Source: Amycolatopsis orientalis DSM 40040 = KCTC 9412 (GTDB lineage Bacteria > Actinomycetota > Actinomycetes > Mycobacteriales > Pseudonocardiaceae). Taken from it: 64,000 nt of DNA. Under the pieces are notes generated by a model that was given only the letters and a program-made list of their open reading frames with translations, was not told the origin of the DNA and did not search any database. The translations under genes were made by a program, and so were the position numbers. Positions 54,642 to 62,700 of this stretch are shown here, one piece after another; positions within the stretch are counted from its first letter, which is position 1; each line of letters opens with the position of its first letter. The stretch is taken from positions 186,001 to 250,000 of the forward strand of contig NZ_ASJB01000043.1 in assembly GCF_000478275.1 (NCBI RefSeq), written 5' to 3'.

Positions 54642-56105
54642 ATGACCTCGATCAGTGAGGCCGGCGTAGTCGCGGCGGTCGACAAGGAACTGTTCATCGG
54701 CGGGAAGTGGGTGCCCGCCGCGAACGGGAAGACCTTCCCCGTTCTCGACCCCTCGACGGGCGAAGCCCTGTGCGAGGTGGCCGACGCGTCACCTGCGGAC
54801 GGTGTCAGCGCGCTCGACGCCGCCGTCGCGGCGCAGGCCGACTGGGCGAACGTCGCCCCGCGCGAACGCGGCGAGATCCTTCGCCGCGCCTACGAGCTGC
54901 TCGTGAAGCGCGCCGACGAACTCGCGCTGCTCATGACCCTCGAGATGGGCAAGCCGCTCGCGGAGTCGAAGGGCGAGATCACCTACGCGGCCGAGTTCTT
55001 CCGCTGGTTCGCGGAGGAGGCCGTCCGGATCGACGGTGGTTACGCCGTCGCGCCCAACGGGACCGGCCGGTTCCTGGTGACGAAGCAGCCCGTCGGGCCG
55101 TCCCTGCTGATCACGCCGTGGAACTTCCCCATGGCGATGGGCACCCGCAAGATCGGCCCCGCGGTCGCGGCCGGCTGCACGATGGTCATCAAACCCGCCG
55201 CGCAAACCCCCCTTTCGATGTTGGCCCTCGCGGCGATCCTCGCCGAAGCGGGGCTGCCCGAAGGTGTGCTGAACGTGCTCACGACGTCGGACTCCGGCGG
55301 CGTGATGGAACCGCTGATCCGGGACGGCCGTGCCCGGAAGCTGTCCTTCACCGGTTCCACCGGCGTCGGGCGGAAACTGCTGGAACAGTGCGCGGACAAG
55401 GTGCTCCGCACGTCGATGGAACTCGGCGGCAACGCCCCCTTCCTGGTCTTCGAGGACGCCGACCTCGACGCCGCGATCGAAGGCGCGATGACCGCCAAGA
55501 TGCGCAACATCGGCGAGGCCTGCACGGCCGCGAACCGCTTCTACGTCCAGCGAGGCATCGTCGACGAGTTCTCTCGCCGCCTCACCGAGCGCATGGAGGC
55601 CCTGCCGATGGGCCGGGGCACCGAGGAAGGTGTCGTCGTCGGCCCGCTCATCGACGAAGCCGCGGTCGAGAAGGTGAGCGGCCTCGTCTCCGACGCCGTC
55701 GACCGAGGCGCACGCGTCCTCACCGGCGGGTCTACTGTGGACGGTCCGGGTAACTTCTATCAGGCCACGGTGCTCACCGACGTGCCCAAGGAAGCCAAAC
55801 TGGCGTCGGAGGAGATCTTCGGGCCGGTCGCCCCGATCACTCCGTTCGACAGCGAGGACGAGGCCATCGCTGCGGCGAACGACACCGAATTCGGTCTCGT
55901 GTCCTATGTGTACACCTCCGATCTCAAGCGGGCGCTGCGGGTTTCGGAACGGCTGGAAGCCGGCATGATCGGCCTCAACCAGGGACTGGTCTCGAACCCG
56001 GCGGCACCGTTCGGCGGGATCAAGCAGTCCGGGCTCGGTCGTGAAGGCGGCACCGTCGGTATCGACGAGTTCCTCGAGACCAAGTACATCGCGGTGGCTC
56101 TGTGA
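54642..56105 (+). CDS. NAD(P)-dependent succinate-semialdehyde-type dehydrogenase
   Basis: 487 residues from the ATG at 54642 (GGAGGAG seven bases upstream). ALDH superfamily motifs: ITPWNFPMAMGTRKIGPA, SFTGSTGVGRKLLEQ, catalytic Glu in MELGGNAPFLVF and catalytic Cys in NIGEACTAANRFYV. The overall match is to the GabD/SSADH group. It oxidises a short-chain semialdehyde to the acid, here probably the product of the divergent aminotransferase. The stop overlaps the next gene (GTGA), so it is co-translated with the tartrate-type dehydrogenase. GntR site 1 lies 42 bases before its start. Confidence 0.91.
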   Translation: MTSISEAGVVAAVDKELFIGGKWVPAANGKTFPVLDPSTGEALCEVADASPADGVSALDAAVAAQADWANVAPRERGEILRRAYELLVKRADELALLMTLEMGKPLAESKGEITYAAEFFRWFAEEAVRIDGGYAVAPNGTGRFLVTKQPVGPSLLITPWNFPMAMGTRKIGPAVAAGCTMVIKPAAQTPLSMLALAAILAEAGLPEGVLNVLTTSDSGGVMEPLIRDGRARKLSFTGSTGVGRKLLEQCADKVLRTSMELGGNAPFLVFEDADLDAAIEGAMTAKMRNIGEACTAANRFYVQRGIVDEFSRRLTERMEALPMGRGTEEGVVVGPLIDEAAVEKVSGLVSDAVDRGARVLTGGSTVDGPGNFYQATVLTDVPKEAKLASEEIFGPVAPITPFDSEDEAIAAANDTEFGLVSYVYTSDLKRALRVSERLEAGMIGLNQGLVSNPAAPFGGIKQSGLGREGGTVGIDEFLETKYIAVAL

Positions 56106-57190
56106 CTTCTGAAGCAGGGACCTCTCAAGCAGGGAATTCTTATCGGATCGCCAGCATTCCCGGCGACGGGATCGGCGTCGATGTCACGGTCGAGGCTCGC
56201 AAGGTCCTCGACCGTGCGGCGGCGTCACATGGTTTCTCCTTGTCCTGGAAGGAATTCGACTGGAGCTGTGAGCGGTACACCAAGACCGGTTCGATGATGC
56301 CCGAGGACGGTATCGAGCAGCTTTCTCGGTTCGACGGGATCTTCCTCGGTGCCGTCGGCTTTCCCGGTGTCCCGGACCATGTCTCGTTGTGGGGTCTTCT
56401 CATCCCGGTGCGGCGCGCGTTCACCCAGTACGTCAACCTCCGGCCGGTCCGGCTGCTGCCGGGGACGACCTCGGCACTGGCCGGCCGTGACGCCGAAGAG
56501 CTGGAGATGGTGATCGTCCGCGAGAACTCCGAGGGCGAGTACTCGGAGATCGGCGGCAGGCACAATCGTGGTCAGGGGAACGAGTTCGTCTTACAGGAAT
56601 CCGTGTTCACGCGGGTCGGGGTGGAGCGGATCATCCGCTACGCCTTCGAGCTGGCGAAGACGAGGACGGGACGGGTCTGCTCGGCGACGAAGTCCAACGG
56701 GCTCATTCACTCGATGCCGTTCTGGGACGAGATCTTTTCCGAGATCGCTTCGGAGTATCCGGACGTGCGAGCCGAACAATGCCATGTCGACGCGCTCGCC
56801 GCGCGGATGGTGCAGGCACCGGACCGGCTCGACGTCGTGGTCGCGTCCAATCTCTTCGGCGACATCCTGAGCGACCTGGCGGCGGCCGTGACGGGCGGGC
56901 TCGGAATGGCGCCTTCGGGCAATATCAATCCTTCCGGTGAATTTCCTTCCATGTTCGAGGCGGTGCACGGGAGTGCTCCCGACATCGCCGGACAGGGCAT
57001 CGCGAATCCGGTGGCGCAGATCCTGGCTGGGGCGATGCTGCTCGACCATCTCGGGGAAACCGCTGCGGCACAAGACATTCACGCGGCGGTGGAGAAGGTG
57101 CTCGAGGAGGGGGCGGTCCGGACCCCGGACCTCGGCGGGAAGTCCACCACCGCCGAACTCGGTTCCGCGGTGGTCGCCGCTCTATCTTGA
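56102..57190 (+). CDS. Tartrate dehydrogenase / isopropylmalate-dehydrogenase family
   Basis: 362 residues from the GTG at 56102, which overlaps the preceding stop. It belongs to the beta-decarboxylating dehydrogenases: [29 protein letters not shown] substrate Arg region, [27 protein letters not shown] metal-binding Asp pair, and [19 protein letters not shown]. The [13 protein letters not shown] segment is the version seen in tartrate/D-malate dehydrogenases rather than LeuB. It would oxidise, and may decarboxylate, a 2-hydroxydicarboxylate such as tartrate, malate or a substituted malate. A hairpin (57248-57294) ends this two-gene operon. Confidence 0.87.
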   Translation: MTSEAGTSQAGNSYRIASIPGDGIGVDVTVEARKVLDRAAASHGFSLSWKEFDWSCERYTKTGSMMPEDGIEQLSRFDGIFLGAVGFPGVPDHVSLWGLLIPVRRAFTQYVNLRPVRLLPGTTSALAGRDAEELEMVIVRENSEGEYSEIGGRHNRGQGNEFVLQESVFTRVGVERIIRYAFELAKTRTGRVCSATKSNGLIHSMPFWDEIFSEIASEYPDVRAEQCHVDALAARMVQAPDRLDVVVASNLFGDILSDLAAAVTGGLGMAPSGNINPSGEFPSMFEAVHGSAPDIAGQGIANPVAQILAGAMLLDHLGETAAAQDIHAAVEKVLEEGAVRTPDLGGKSTTAELGSAVVAALS

Positions 57191-57247
57191 ACCATCCGCA
57201 TAGAGGCGTGTCAAGTCCCACGCGGCACTTTTCCCGCCAGTGATGTC

Positions 57248-57294
57248 ATGAACGGGACTTTCCTTACGAATTCCGTGATGAAAGTCCCGTTCAT
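57248..57294. terminator. Hairpin terminator after the dehydrogenase operon
   Basis: Perfect 14-bp arms (ATGAACGGGACTTT and its complement, 57248-57261 and 57281-57294) with a 19-nt loop. Confidence 0.65.
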
Positions 57295-57403
57295 CACGTC
57301 GTCGTCGAGTCAGAAGTGAAGCTCGGACTTCCGAGCCGTCGGTTTTTGTCGGTGCCCCGGTGCACAGTGTCGATCATCGAATCCGACGACTGGAGGAGTG
57401 CCG

Positions 57404-57880
57404 ATGTGCTGGCATTGCGACAACCCCGGGAAGACCCGCGACGACTACCTCGTCGAAGAGGTCCGTCCCCTGATCCGGAAGTACGGCTGGATGGTCCAGA
57501 CCGTCGAGCGCGCGGCCGCCCAGCCGGGCTTCGCCTACACGGTCGGGCTCACCGACGCCGGGCTGCCGGAACTGGTCGTCACCGGACTGAGAGAGCGAAG
57601 ATCCGGACAGCTGCTGAACTACTTCGCCCAGGAGGTGGTCCGGTCGGGGCCGCCGGAACCCGGCGAGGTGCTGCCGGCGGCGGTGGGATGGCCCGCGTTC
57701 GAGGTCGTCCCGCTCGGCACGCCGTCGGCGCACCTGCTCACCGCCGTCCTCCTGTACGGCTCCGATTTCCGTGCCCTGCAACTGGTCTACGAGGACGAGC
57801 ACGGGAACTGGCCGTGGGACAGGGAGTTCCGCGGCGGGACGGGTGGACAGCCGGTGCTGGGAGCGCGGAGCCGTGGCTGA
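57404..57880 (+). CDS. DUF4262 domain protein
   Basis: 158 residues from the ATG at 57404 with GGAGGAG upstream; alternatives earlier in the frame lack a ribosome site. It starts MCWHCDNPGKTRDDYLVEEV and has the DUF4262 core PGFAYTVGLTDAGLPELVVTGL (residues 45-66), followed by FEVVPLGTPSAHL and LVYEDEHGNWPWDREF at the end. The family is small, soluble and of unknown role. It interrupts the catabolic island without a clear metabolic link, and converges on the GntR gene with 52 bases between stops. Confidence 0.85.
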   Translation: MCWHCDNPGKTRDDYLVEEVRPLIRKYGWMVQTVERAAAQPGFAYTVGLTDAGLPELVVTGLRERRSGQLLNYFAQEVVRSGPPEPGEVLPAAVGWPAFEVVPLGTPSAHLLTAVLLYGSDFRALQLVYEDEHGNWPWDREFRGGTGGQPVLGARSRG

Positions 57881-57932
57881 ATCCTCAACCTGGATCCGCC
57901 GAATACCCCCGAAGGACTTCCGATGGCGACCA

Positions 57933-58625
57933 CTAAGGCACCGCGGGAGCTTCGCCCTCTCGCAGGCTGGTCCCCGGGGCCAGCCGCTGGACCGCGTCCT
58001 CCATATGGGCTTCCAGCAGCGACAGCGCGGTCTCCTCGTCGCCGGCACGCAGGGCCTCGATGATCCGGGTGTGCTCGGTGACCCGCTCTTCGACCTGCTG
58101 ATAGGTCCCTTGCAGCGCGGTGAGGCACATCCGGGTCTCGATCAGCAGGGTCCGCGCCATGCGCACGAGCCGTTTGCTGCCGGAGGCCGCGATCAGTGCT
58201 TCGTGGAAGCGGAGGTCCGCCCAGGAGAGCGCGGTCGGATCGTCGTCGCCGGCGGCGACGGCCATCGCCCCGACGGCCTGTTCGAGTTCGTCCGCGACCT
58301 TCTCCCGGTCGCCGCGCAGCGCTCGCAGCATCGCGGCGCGTTCGATGGCCGAACGCGCCGAGTAGATGTCGTAGACGTCGCCGGGCTCGAGATCGATCAC
58401 GAACAGGCCGCGGTGCCGCTCGCTGCGCAGGAGCCCTTCGGAGACGAGGTGCTGCATCGCCTCTCGCAAGGGCCCCCGCGAGACCTGGAACCGGGAGGCC
58501 AGTTCGGTTTCACCGAGCTGGGTGCCGGGAGGAAGAGCGCCGGTCATGATCGCGTCCCGCAGCTGGCGCGCGATGATCCCGGCGGTCGATTCCCGGCTGA
58601 CCGGCTCGATATCCGGCAAGGACAT
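57933..58625 (-). CDS. GntR-family regulator with FCD domain (local regulator)
   Basis: 230 residues. The winged helix covers residues 15-79 (IIARQLRDAIMTGALPPGTQ, then ETELASRFQVSRGPLREAMQ). The FCD ligand domain follows from about 90 to 215. It keeps the metal and ligand set Asp137, His141, His185 and His207, typical of members that bind dicarboxylates or sugar acids through a metal. It is the last gene of an operon with a maleate-isomerase-like gene three bases upstream. Operator-like GATTGTYGACAATC elements at three promoters of the surrounding genes make it the probable pathway regulator, with autoregulation through site 2. Confidence 0.9.
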   Translation of the reverse strand: MSLPDIEPVSRESTAGIIARQLRDAIMTGALPPGTQLGETELASRFQVSRGPLREAMQHLVSEGLLRSERHRGLFVIDLEPGDVYDIYSARSAIERAAMLRALRGDREKVADELEQAVGAMAVAAGDDDPTALSWADLRFHEALIAASGSKRLVRMARTLLIETRMCLTALQGTYQQVEERVTEHTRIIEALRAGDEETALSLLEAHMEDAVQRLAPGTSLREGEAPAVP

Positions 58626-58628
58626 GGT

Positions 58629-59399
58629 TCAGTTGCCTCTCTGACCGAACAGTGCGCCCAGGGTGCGGACGAGCGGGGACTTCCCGGTGAGCCGCAGACC
58701 TTCCCAGACGGTGACCTGATTGGCTGTCAGCACCGGCTTGCCGAGCCGCGTTTCGAGCGTGTTGATCTCGCCGAGCGTCCGCATGGCGGTGTCGGGGACG
58801 AGCAGCGCGTCGGCATCCGGGTGGTCGCGGCTCACCGCGAGTTCGACGACGGCTTCCGGGCTGAGTTCGCCGACCTCGGCGGCGGTGTCGATGTCCGCGC
58901 TGCCCATCGAGACCACCTCGATCCCGCCGGCGCCGAGGAAGTCGACGAACAGCCGGGCGACGTCGTCCGGATAGCTGGCGGCGACAGCGACCCGCCGGAC
59001 GCCGAGTGCCTGTGCGGCGTGGACGAAGGCGAAGGAGGTGCTCGACGCCGGGACGCCCGCCACGGCGGCCAGCCGGTCGGCCTGGTCCCGGGCGCCTTCC
59101 CAGCCGTAGACGAAGCTGCCGCTGGTGCACGCCCAGACCACCGCGTCCGGTTCGTGCTTGGCCAGCAGCGCGGCGCCGTCGGCGAGACGGCTTTCGCTGC
59201 CGAGGTCGAGGAGTTCGGGCACGGCGTGCAGATCGGTTCCGTAGATGTGCTCGACAGGCAGCTTGATCCCGGCCATGTCCCCGCCGAGGAGCTGCTCCGC
59301 GAGCGGGTAGTCGTCCTCGGCCGCGTGATCGGGGTAGATGAACCCGATCGTGGTGATCTCGGACGGTGGCTCGGGTGGGGTGAGCGGCGTGATGGGCAC
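58629..59399 (-). CDS. Maleate isomerase / Asp-Glu racemase superfamily protein, second Cys replaced
   Basis: 256 residues from a GTG at 59399 with GGAGG upstream. It is a paralogue of the next gene upstream: both have VWACTSGSF or YLCTSGSF and LGKPVLTANQ. Maleate isomerases and Asp/Glu racemases need two Cys. Here Cys91 is present (CTSGSF) but the second position is Asp203 (LLVPDTAMRT), where the paralogue has Cys196 (FVSCTNL). Isomerisation by the normal two-Cys route is therefore unlikely; decarboxylation, hydrolysis or a partner role is possible. The gene is followed by the GntR gene and preceded by GntR site 2. Confidence 0.85.
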   Translation of the reverse strand: MPITPLTPPEPPSEITTIGFIYPDHAAEDDYPLAEQLLGGDMAGIKLPVEHIYGTDLHAVPELLDLGSESRLADGAALLAKHEPDAVVWACTSGSFVYGWEGARDQADRLAAVAGVPASSTSFAFVHAAQALGVRRVAVAASYPDDVARLFVDFLGAGGIEVVSMGSADIDTAAEVGELSPEAVVELAVSRDHPDADALLVPDTAMRTLGEINTLETRLGKPVLTANQVTVWEGLRLTGKSPLVRTLGALFGQRGN

Positions 59400-59415
59400 G
59401 GAACCTCCGGAGGCA

Positions 59416-59429
59416 GATTGTCGACAATC
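59416..59429. promoter_or_regulatory. GntR operator, site 2
   Basis: GATTGTCGACAATC, a perfect 14-bp palindrome, 17 bp upstream of the gene starting at 59399 and 14 bp past the stop at 59443. It would control the isomerase-like/gntR operon. Confidence 0.82.
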
Positions 59430-59442
59430 GTAGGGGAAGAGG

Positions 59443-60183
59443 TCAATCGACCTCGCGGAGCCACTTGCCGGGCCCGACGATCGGCAGGTTCATCCGCCGG
59501 AGGCAGGCCCACATCGTGAGCTGGTTCGCGGTGAGGACGGGTTTGCCGAGCGCGCTTTCGAGCGGCTCGATCAGATCGTAGGTGGGGAGGTTGGTGCAAC
59601 TGACGAAAATGGCCTCGGCGTCGGCGTGGTCGGCGGCGAGGATGCGTTCGGCGATGGTCCGGTAGCTGACCTTCCAGATGCCGCCGCCCAGGCCGAGGTG
59701 GTCGCTCGAGACGGTGCGCACGCCGAGTTCGGTCAGGAAGTCGTGCAGCTTCCCGGTGAGGTCGCCGTCGTAGGGCGTCAGCACCGAGACCCGGTGGAGG
59801 TCGAGCTGGTGCAGGACCTCGGCGAGTGCTCCGGAGGTGGTGACGGCGTCCGGAGCGCCCGCGTCACAGATCGCCTTGGTCAAGGAGCGTTCGTAGTCCA
59901 CACCGTTGACGAAACTGCCGGAGGTGCACAGGTAGGCGACGACTTCGGGCTCCACGTGGAGCACGTCCCTCGTGGCGGCGGCGAGGTGCCTGCTGTCGCT
60001 GACGAGCTGGGCCATCTCCATGCTGACGGGCACGGGCTCGTACGGCGTCCGTGCCAGATGAAGGGAGACCTCCATCGGTACCCAGCGCCACAGCTCGCGC
60101 TCCAGCGCCAGGTCGAAGGGAGCGATGATGCCGATGCCGCGTTGCGCCAAGGGCCCTTCGAACTCCAATAAGTCGAAATCCAA
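59443..60183 (-). CDS. Maleate cis-trans isomerase-like protein
   Basis: 246 residues from the ATG at 60183. The superfamily fold is shown by RGIGIIAPFDLALERELWRW at the start and VSVLTPYDGDLTGKL in the middle. Both catalytic Cys are present: Cys86 in YLCTSGSF and Cys196 in FVSCTNLPT. These pair across the active site in maleate isomerase, converting maleate to fumarate. Related family members are arylmalonate decarboxylase, hydantoin racemase and the ectoine-utilisation protein EutA, so the exact substrate stays open. It is divergent from the 2-hydroxyacid dehydrogenase, with GntR site 3 between them. Confidence 0.87.
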   Translation of the reverse strand: MDFDLLEFEGPLAQRGIGIIAPFDLALERELWRWVPMEVSLHLARTPYEPVPVSMEMAQLVSDSRHLAAATRDVLHVEPEVVAYLCTSGSFVNGVDYERSLTKAICDAGAPDAVTTSGALAEVLHQLDLHRVSVLTPYDGDLTGKLHDFLTELGVRTVSSDHLGLGGGIWKVSYRTIAERILAADHADAEAIFVSCTNLPTYDLIEPLESALGKPVLTANQLTMWACLRRMNLPIVGPGKWLREVD

Positions 60184-60243
60184 GTCTCAGCCTCCGGAGA
60201 ACTTCTGCAGTCACAGGTCCGGTGCTCCGGGGGTCGTTCCTCG

Positions 60244-60277
60244 GATTGTTGACAATCATACGAGTCACTTTTACGGT
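60244..60277 (+). promoter_or_regulatory. GntR operator site 3 with a leaderless promoter
   Basis: GATTGTTGACAATC (60244-60257) contains a perfect TTGACA -35 (60249-60254). After a 17-bp spacer TACGGT (60272-60277) fits an actinobacterial TANNNT -10. Transcription would begin near 60284, exactly at the GTG start codon of the dehydrogenase. A bound GntR would cover the -35. Confidence 0.75.
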
Positions 60278-60283
60278 GTCAAC

Positions 60284-61273
60284 GTGATCGGCTCGGAGAC
60301 CCCGGTGCTGGCGGTGCTGTGCGGCGACGCACGCCCACCGGACATGCGCGCTATCGAAGCCGAAGCGGTGGTTCGTTACACCGACGAGGCCGGGTTGGCT
60401 GATGCGTTATCAGGGGCCGACGCGCTCTTCGTCTACGACTTCCTCTCGACGGCCGTTCCCGGCGCCTGGCACGCGGCCGACAAGCTGCGCTGGCTGCATA
60501 TCGCCAGCGCGGGCGTCGATCCCGTGCTCTTCCCCGGGCTGCGGGCGAGCGATGTCGTGCTCACCAACTCGCGGGGGGTGTTCGACGGGGCGATCGCCGA
60601 GTACGTCCTCGGTGTCGTCCTCGCGTTCGCCAAGGACTTCACTCGGTCGTGGGAGTTGCAGCGGCGGAAGGAGTGGCGGCACCGGGAGAGTGAACGGATC
60701 TCCGGCCGCCGGGTCCTCGTGGTCGGCACCGGGCCGATCGGCCGGTCGATCGCGCGGCTGCTGCGGGCCGCCGGGATGTCGGTGGCAGGTGCCGGGCGCC
60801 GGGCGTGTGTGAACGACCCCGACTTCGGGGACGTCTACGCGTCCTCGGAGCTGAAAAGCCACCTTCCCGAGGCGGACTACGTCGTCGCGGTCGCACCCCT
60901 GACCGACCAGACCAAGGGGATGTTCGACGCCGAGGCGTTCTCCGCGATGAAGTCCGGGGCGCGGTTCGTCAACGTCGGCCGCGGCGAACTGGTCGTCACC
61001 TCCGATCTCGTCGGCGTGCTGCGGGACGGGCGGCTCGGTGGTGCGGCGCTCGACGTCTTCGACACCGAGCCACTGCCTGCCGAGAGTCCTTTGTGGACAA
61101 TGGAGAACGTGCTGATCTCGCCGCATATGTCGGGCGACTTCGTCGGCTGGCGGAATACTCTGGTAGAGGTGTTCGCGGACAACTTCCGTCGCTGGCGCGC
61201 GGGGGAGCCGCTGCGCAACGTCGTGGACAAGCAGCTCGGATACGTGCCGTCGGAGACGCTTCGCCAAGGTTAG
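60284..61273 (+). CDS. D-2-hydroxyacid dehydrogenase (NAD(P)-dependent)
   Basis: 329 residues from the GTG at 60284; the longer upstream frame is ruled out because it would run through the promoter. D-isomer 2-hydroxyacid dehydrogenase landmarks: LRWLHIASAGVDPVLFPGL, Rossmann VLVVGTGPIGRSIARLL (144-160), Arg233 in FVNVGRGELV, Glu262 in DVFDTEPLP and the catalytic His281 in LISPHMSGD. It reduces a 2-oxoacid to a D-hydroxyacid or the reverse. The amidase gene begins eight bases after the stop. The promoter overlaps GntR site 3, so it belongs to the island's regulon. Confidence 0.9.
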   Translation: MIGSETPVLAVLCGDARPPDMRAIEAEAVVRYTDEAGLADALSGADALFVYDFLSTAVPGAWHAADKLRWLHIASAGVDPVLFPGLRASDVVLTNSRGVFDGAIAEYVLGVVLAFAKDFTRSWELQRRKEWRHRESERISGRRVLVVGTGPIGRSIARLLRAAGMSVAGAGRRACVNDPDFGDVYASSELKSHLPEADYVVAVAPLTDQTKGMFDAEAFSAMKSGARFVNVGRGELVVTSDLVGVLRDGRLGGAALDVFDTEPLPAESPLWTMENVLISPHMSGDFVGWRNTLVEVFADNFRRWRAGEPLRNVVDKQLGYVPSETLRQG

Positions 61274-61280
61274 GGGCCGG

Positions 61281-62657
61281 ATGAACGACACCAAGTTGAC
61301 CGCGAGCGAGCTGGTCGCCGCGTATGCCACCGGAGAGCTGTCGCCGGTCGAGGCCACTCAGAACGCGTTGCGTGTCATCGAAGAACGCGACGGCGAGACC
61401 AACGCCTTCTGCCTGGTCGACGCCGAGCACGCGCTGGAACAGGCGAAGGCGTCCGAGGTCCGCTGGCGCGACGGCAACCCGATCGGCTGGCTCGACGGTG
61501 TCCCGGCCTCGATCAAGGACATGTTCCTGACGCAGGGCTGGCCGACGCTGCGCGGTTCGCGCTGCATCGACCCCGATCAGCGGTGGGACGTCGACAGCCC
61601 GGTCACCGCGCGTCTTCGCGAGAACGGCTTGGTGCTGCTGGGAAAGACCACGACCCCGGAACTCGCGTGGAAGGGTGTCACCGACAACACGCTGACCGGG
61701 ATCACCCGCAACCCGCACGACCCGTCGAAGACGGCGGGCGGGTCCAGCGGCGGGAGCGCCGCGGCCGTCGCGGCCGGGATGGGTGAGCTTTCCGTCGGCA
61801 CCGACGGTGGTGGCTCGATCCGGATCCCGGCCTCGTTCTGCGGGATCGTCGGTCTCAAACCGACACACGGCCGGATCCCGTTGTTCCCGGCGAGCCCGTT
61901 CGGCCCGCTGTCGCACGCCGGTCCGATGGCGCGCTCGGTGGACGACACCGCGCTGATGCTCGACGTCCTCGCGATGCCCGACCACCGTGACCCGGCCGCG
62001 CTCGCTCCGCCCGTCTCGACCTTCCGTGAAGCCGTCCGCCGGGACGTGCGCGGGCTGATCGCCGCCTACTCGCCGACACTCGGTTTCGTCGACGTCGACC
62101 CGGAGGTCGCGGCGATCGTCAAAGCGGCGGTCCAGTCGCTGGGCGACGCGGGCCTGCACATCGAAGAGGCCGACCCCGGCTTCGCCGACCCCAAGCCCGC
62201 CTTCGACATCCTGTGGTCGACGGGCGCGGCCAAGTGGCTGGACACCTTCCCAGCCGGCGCGGAGACCAAGGTCGACCCCGGGCTGCGGAAGGTGTGGGAG
62301 CTCGGCAAGACCTTCTCGGCGAGCGACTACCTCGGCGCCAACGCCGAGCGGGCCGCGCTGGGGATCCTGATGGGCGAGTTCCACACGCGCTACGACGTGC
62401 TGATCACGCCGACCGTCCCGATCCCCGCCTTCGAGGCCGGGCACGAGGTGCCGCCGGGCAGCGGGCTGAGCGGCTGGCCGGACTGGACGCCGTTCACCTA
62501 CCCGTTCAACATGACTCAGCAGCCCGCCATCAGCGTTCCGGCGGGACGCACCTCCAGCGGTCTCCCGGTCGGGCTGCAGATCGTCGGCCCCCGGCACTCC
62601 GACGACCTGGTGCTCGCGGTCGCGAAACTGCTCGAGGAGGTCCGTCCCTGGCCGTGA
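61281..62657 (+). CDS. Amidase (amidase signature family)
   Basis: 458 residues from the ATG at 61281. The Ser-cisSer-Lys triad is complete: Lys79 in GVPASIKDMF, Ser155 in TAGGSSGGSAAAVAAG and Ser179 in VGTDGGGSIRIPAS. The fold end has VLITPTVPIPAFEAGHEVPP and FNMTQQPAISVPAG. It hydrolyses a carboxamide to acid and ammonia in the cytoplasm. GatA function is unlikely without gatB or gatC nearby. As second gene of the GntR site 3 operon, it probably opens the pathway by releasing an acid or amino acid that the aminotransferase, isomerases and dehydrogenases then process. Confidence 0.93.
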   Translation: MNDTKLTASELVAAYATGELSPVEATQNALRVIEERDGETNAFCLVDAEHALEQAKASEVRWRDGNPIGWLDGVPASIKDMFLTQGWPTLRGSRCIDPDQRWDVDSPVTARLRENGLVLLGKTTTPELAWKGVTDNTLTGITRNPHDPSKTAGGSSGGSAAAVAAGMGELSVGTDGGGSIRIPASFCGIVGLKPTHGRIPLFPASPFGPLSHAGPMARSVDDTALMLDVLAMPDHRDPAALAPPVSTFREAVRRDVRGLIAAYSPTLGFVDVDPEVAAIVKAAVQSLGDAGLHIEEADPGFADPKPAFDILWSTGAAKWLDTFPAGAETKVDPGLRKVWELGKTFSASDYLGANAERAALGILMGEFHTRYDVLITPTVPIPAFEAGHEVPPGSGLSGWPDWTPFTYPFNMTQQPAISVPAGRTSSGLPVGLQIVGPRHSDDLVLAVAKLLEEVRPWP

Positions 62658-62700
62658 CCAGCGGAAAGGGAGCAAGGGACCTTTGCTATCGCCCGCGCGG

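Noticed and set aside
57316..57936. A 206-residue frame overlapping the DUF4262 gene
   Set aside because: The DUF4262 frame has the family motif and a good ribosome site; the other frame is Arg/Gly/Pro-rich without motif.
62666..62692. Short AGCAA/TTTGCT inverted repeat after the amidase gene as a terminator
   Set aside because: The stem is too short and imperfect to call; it may still be a weak terminator between the convergent genes.
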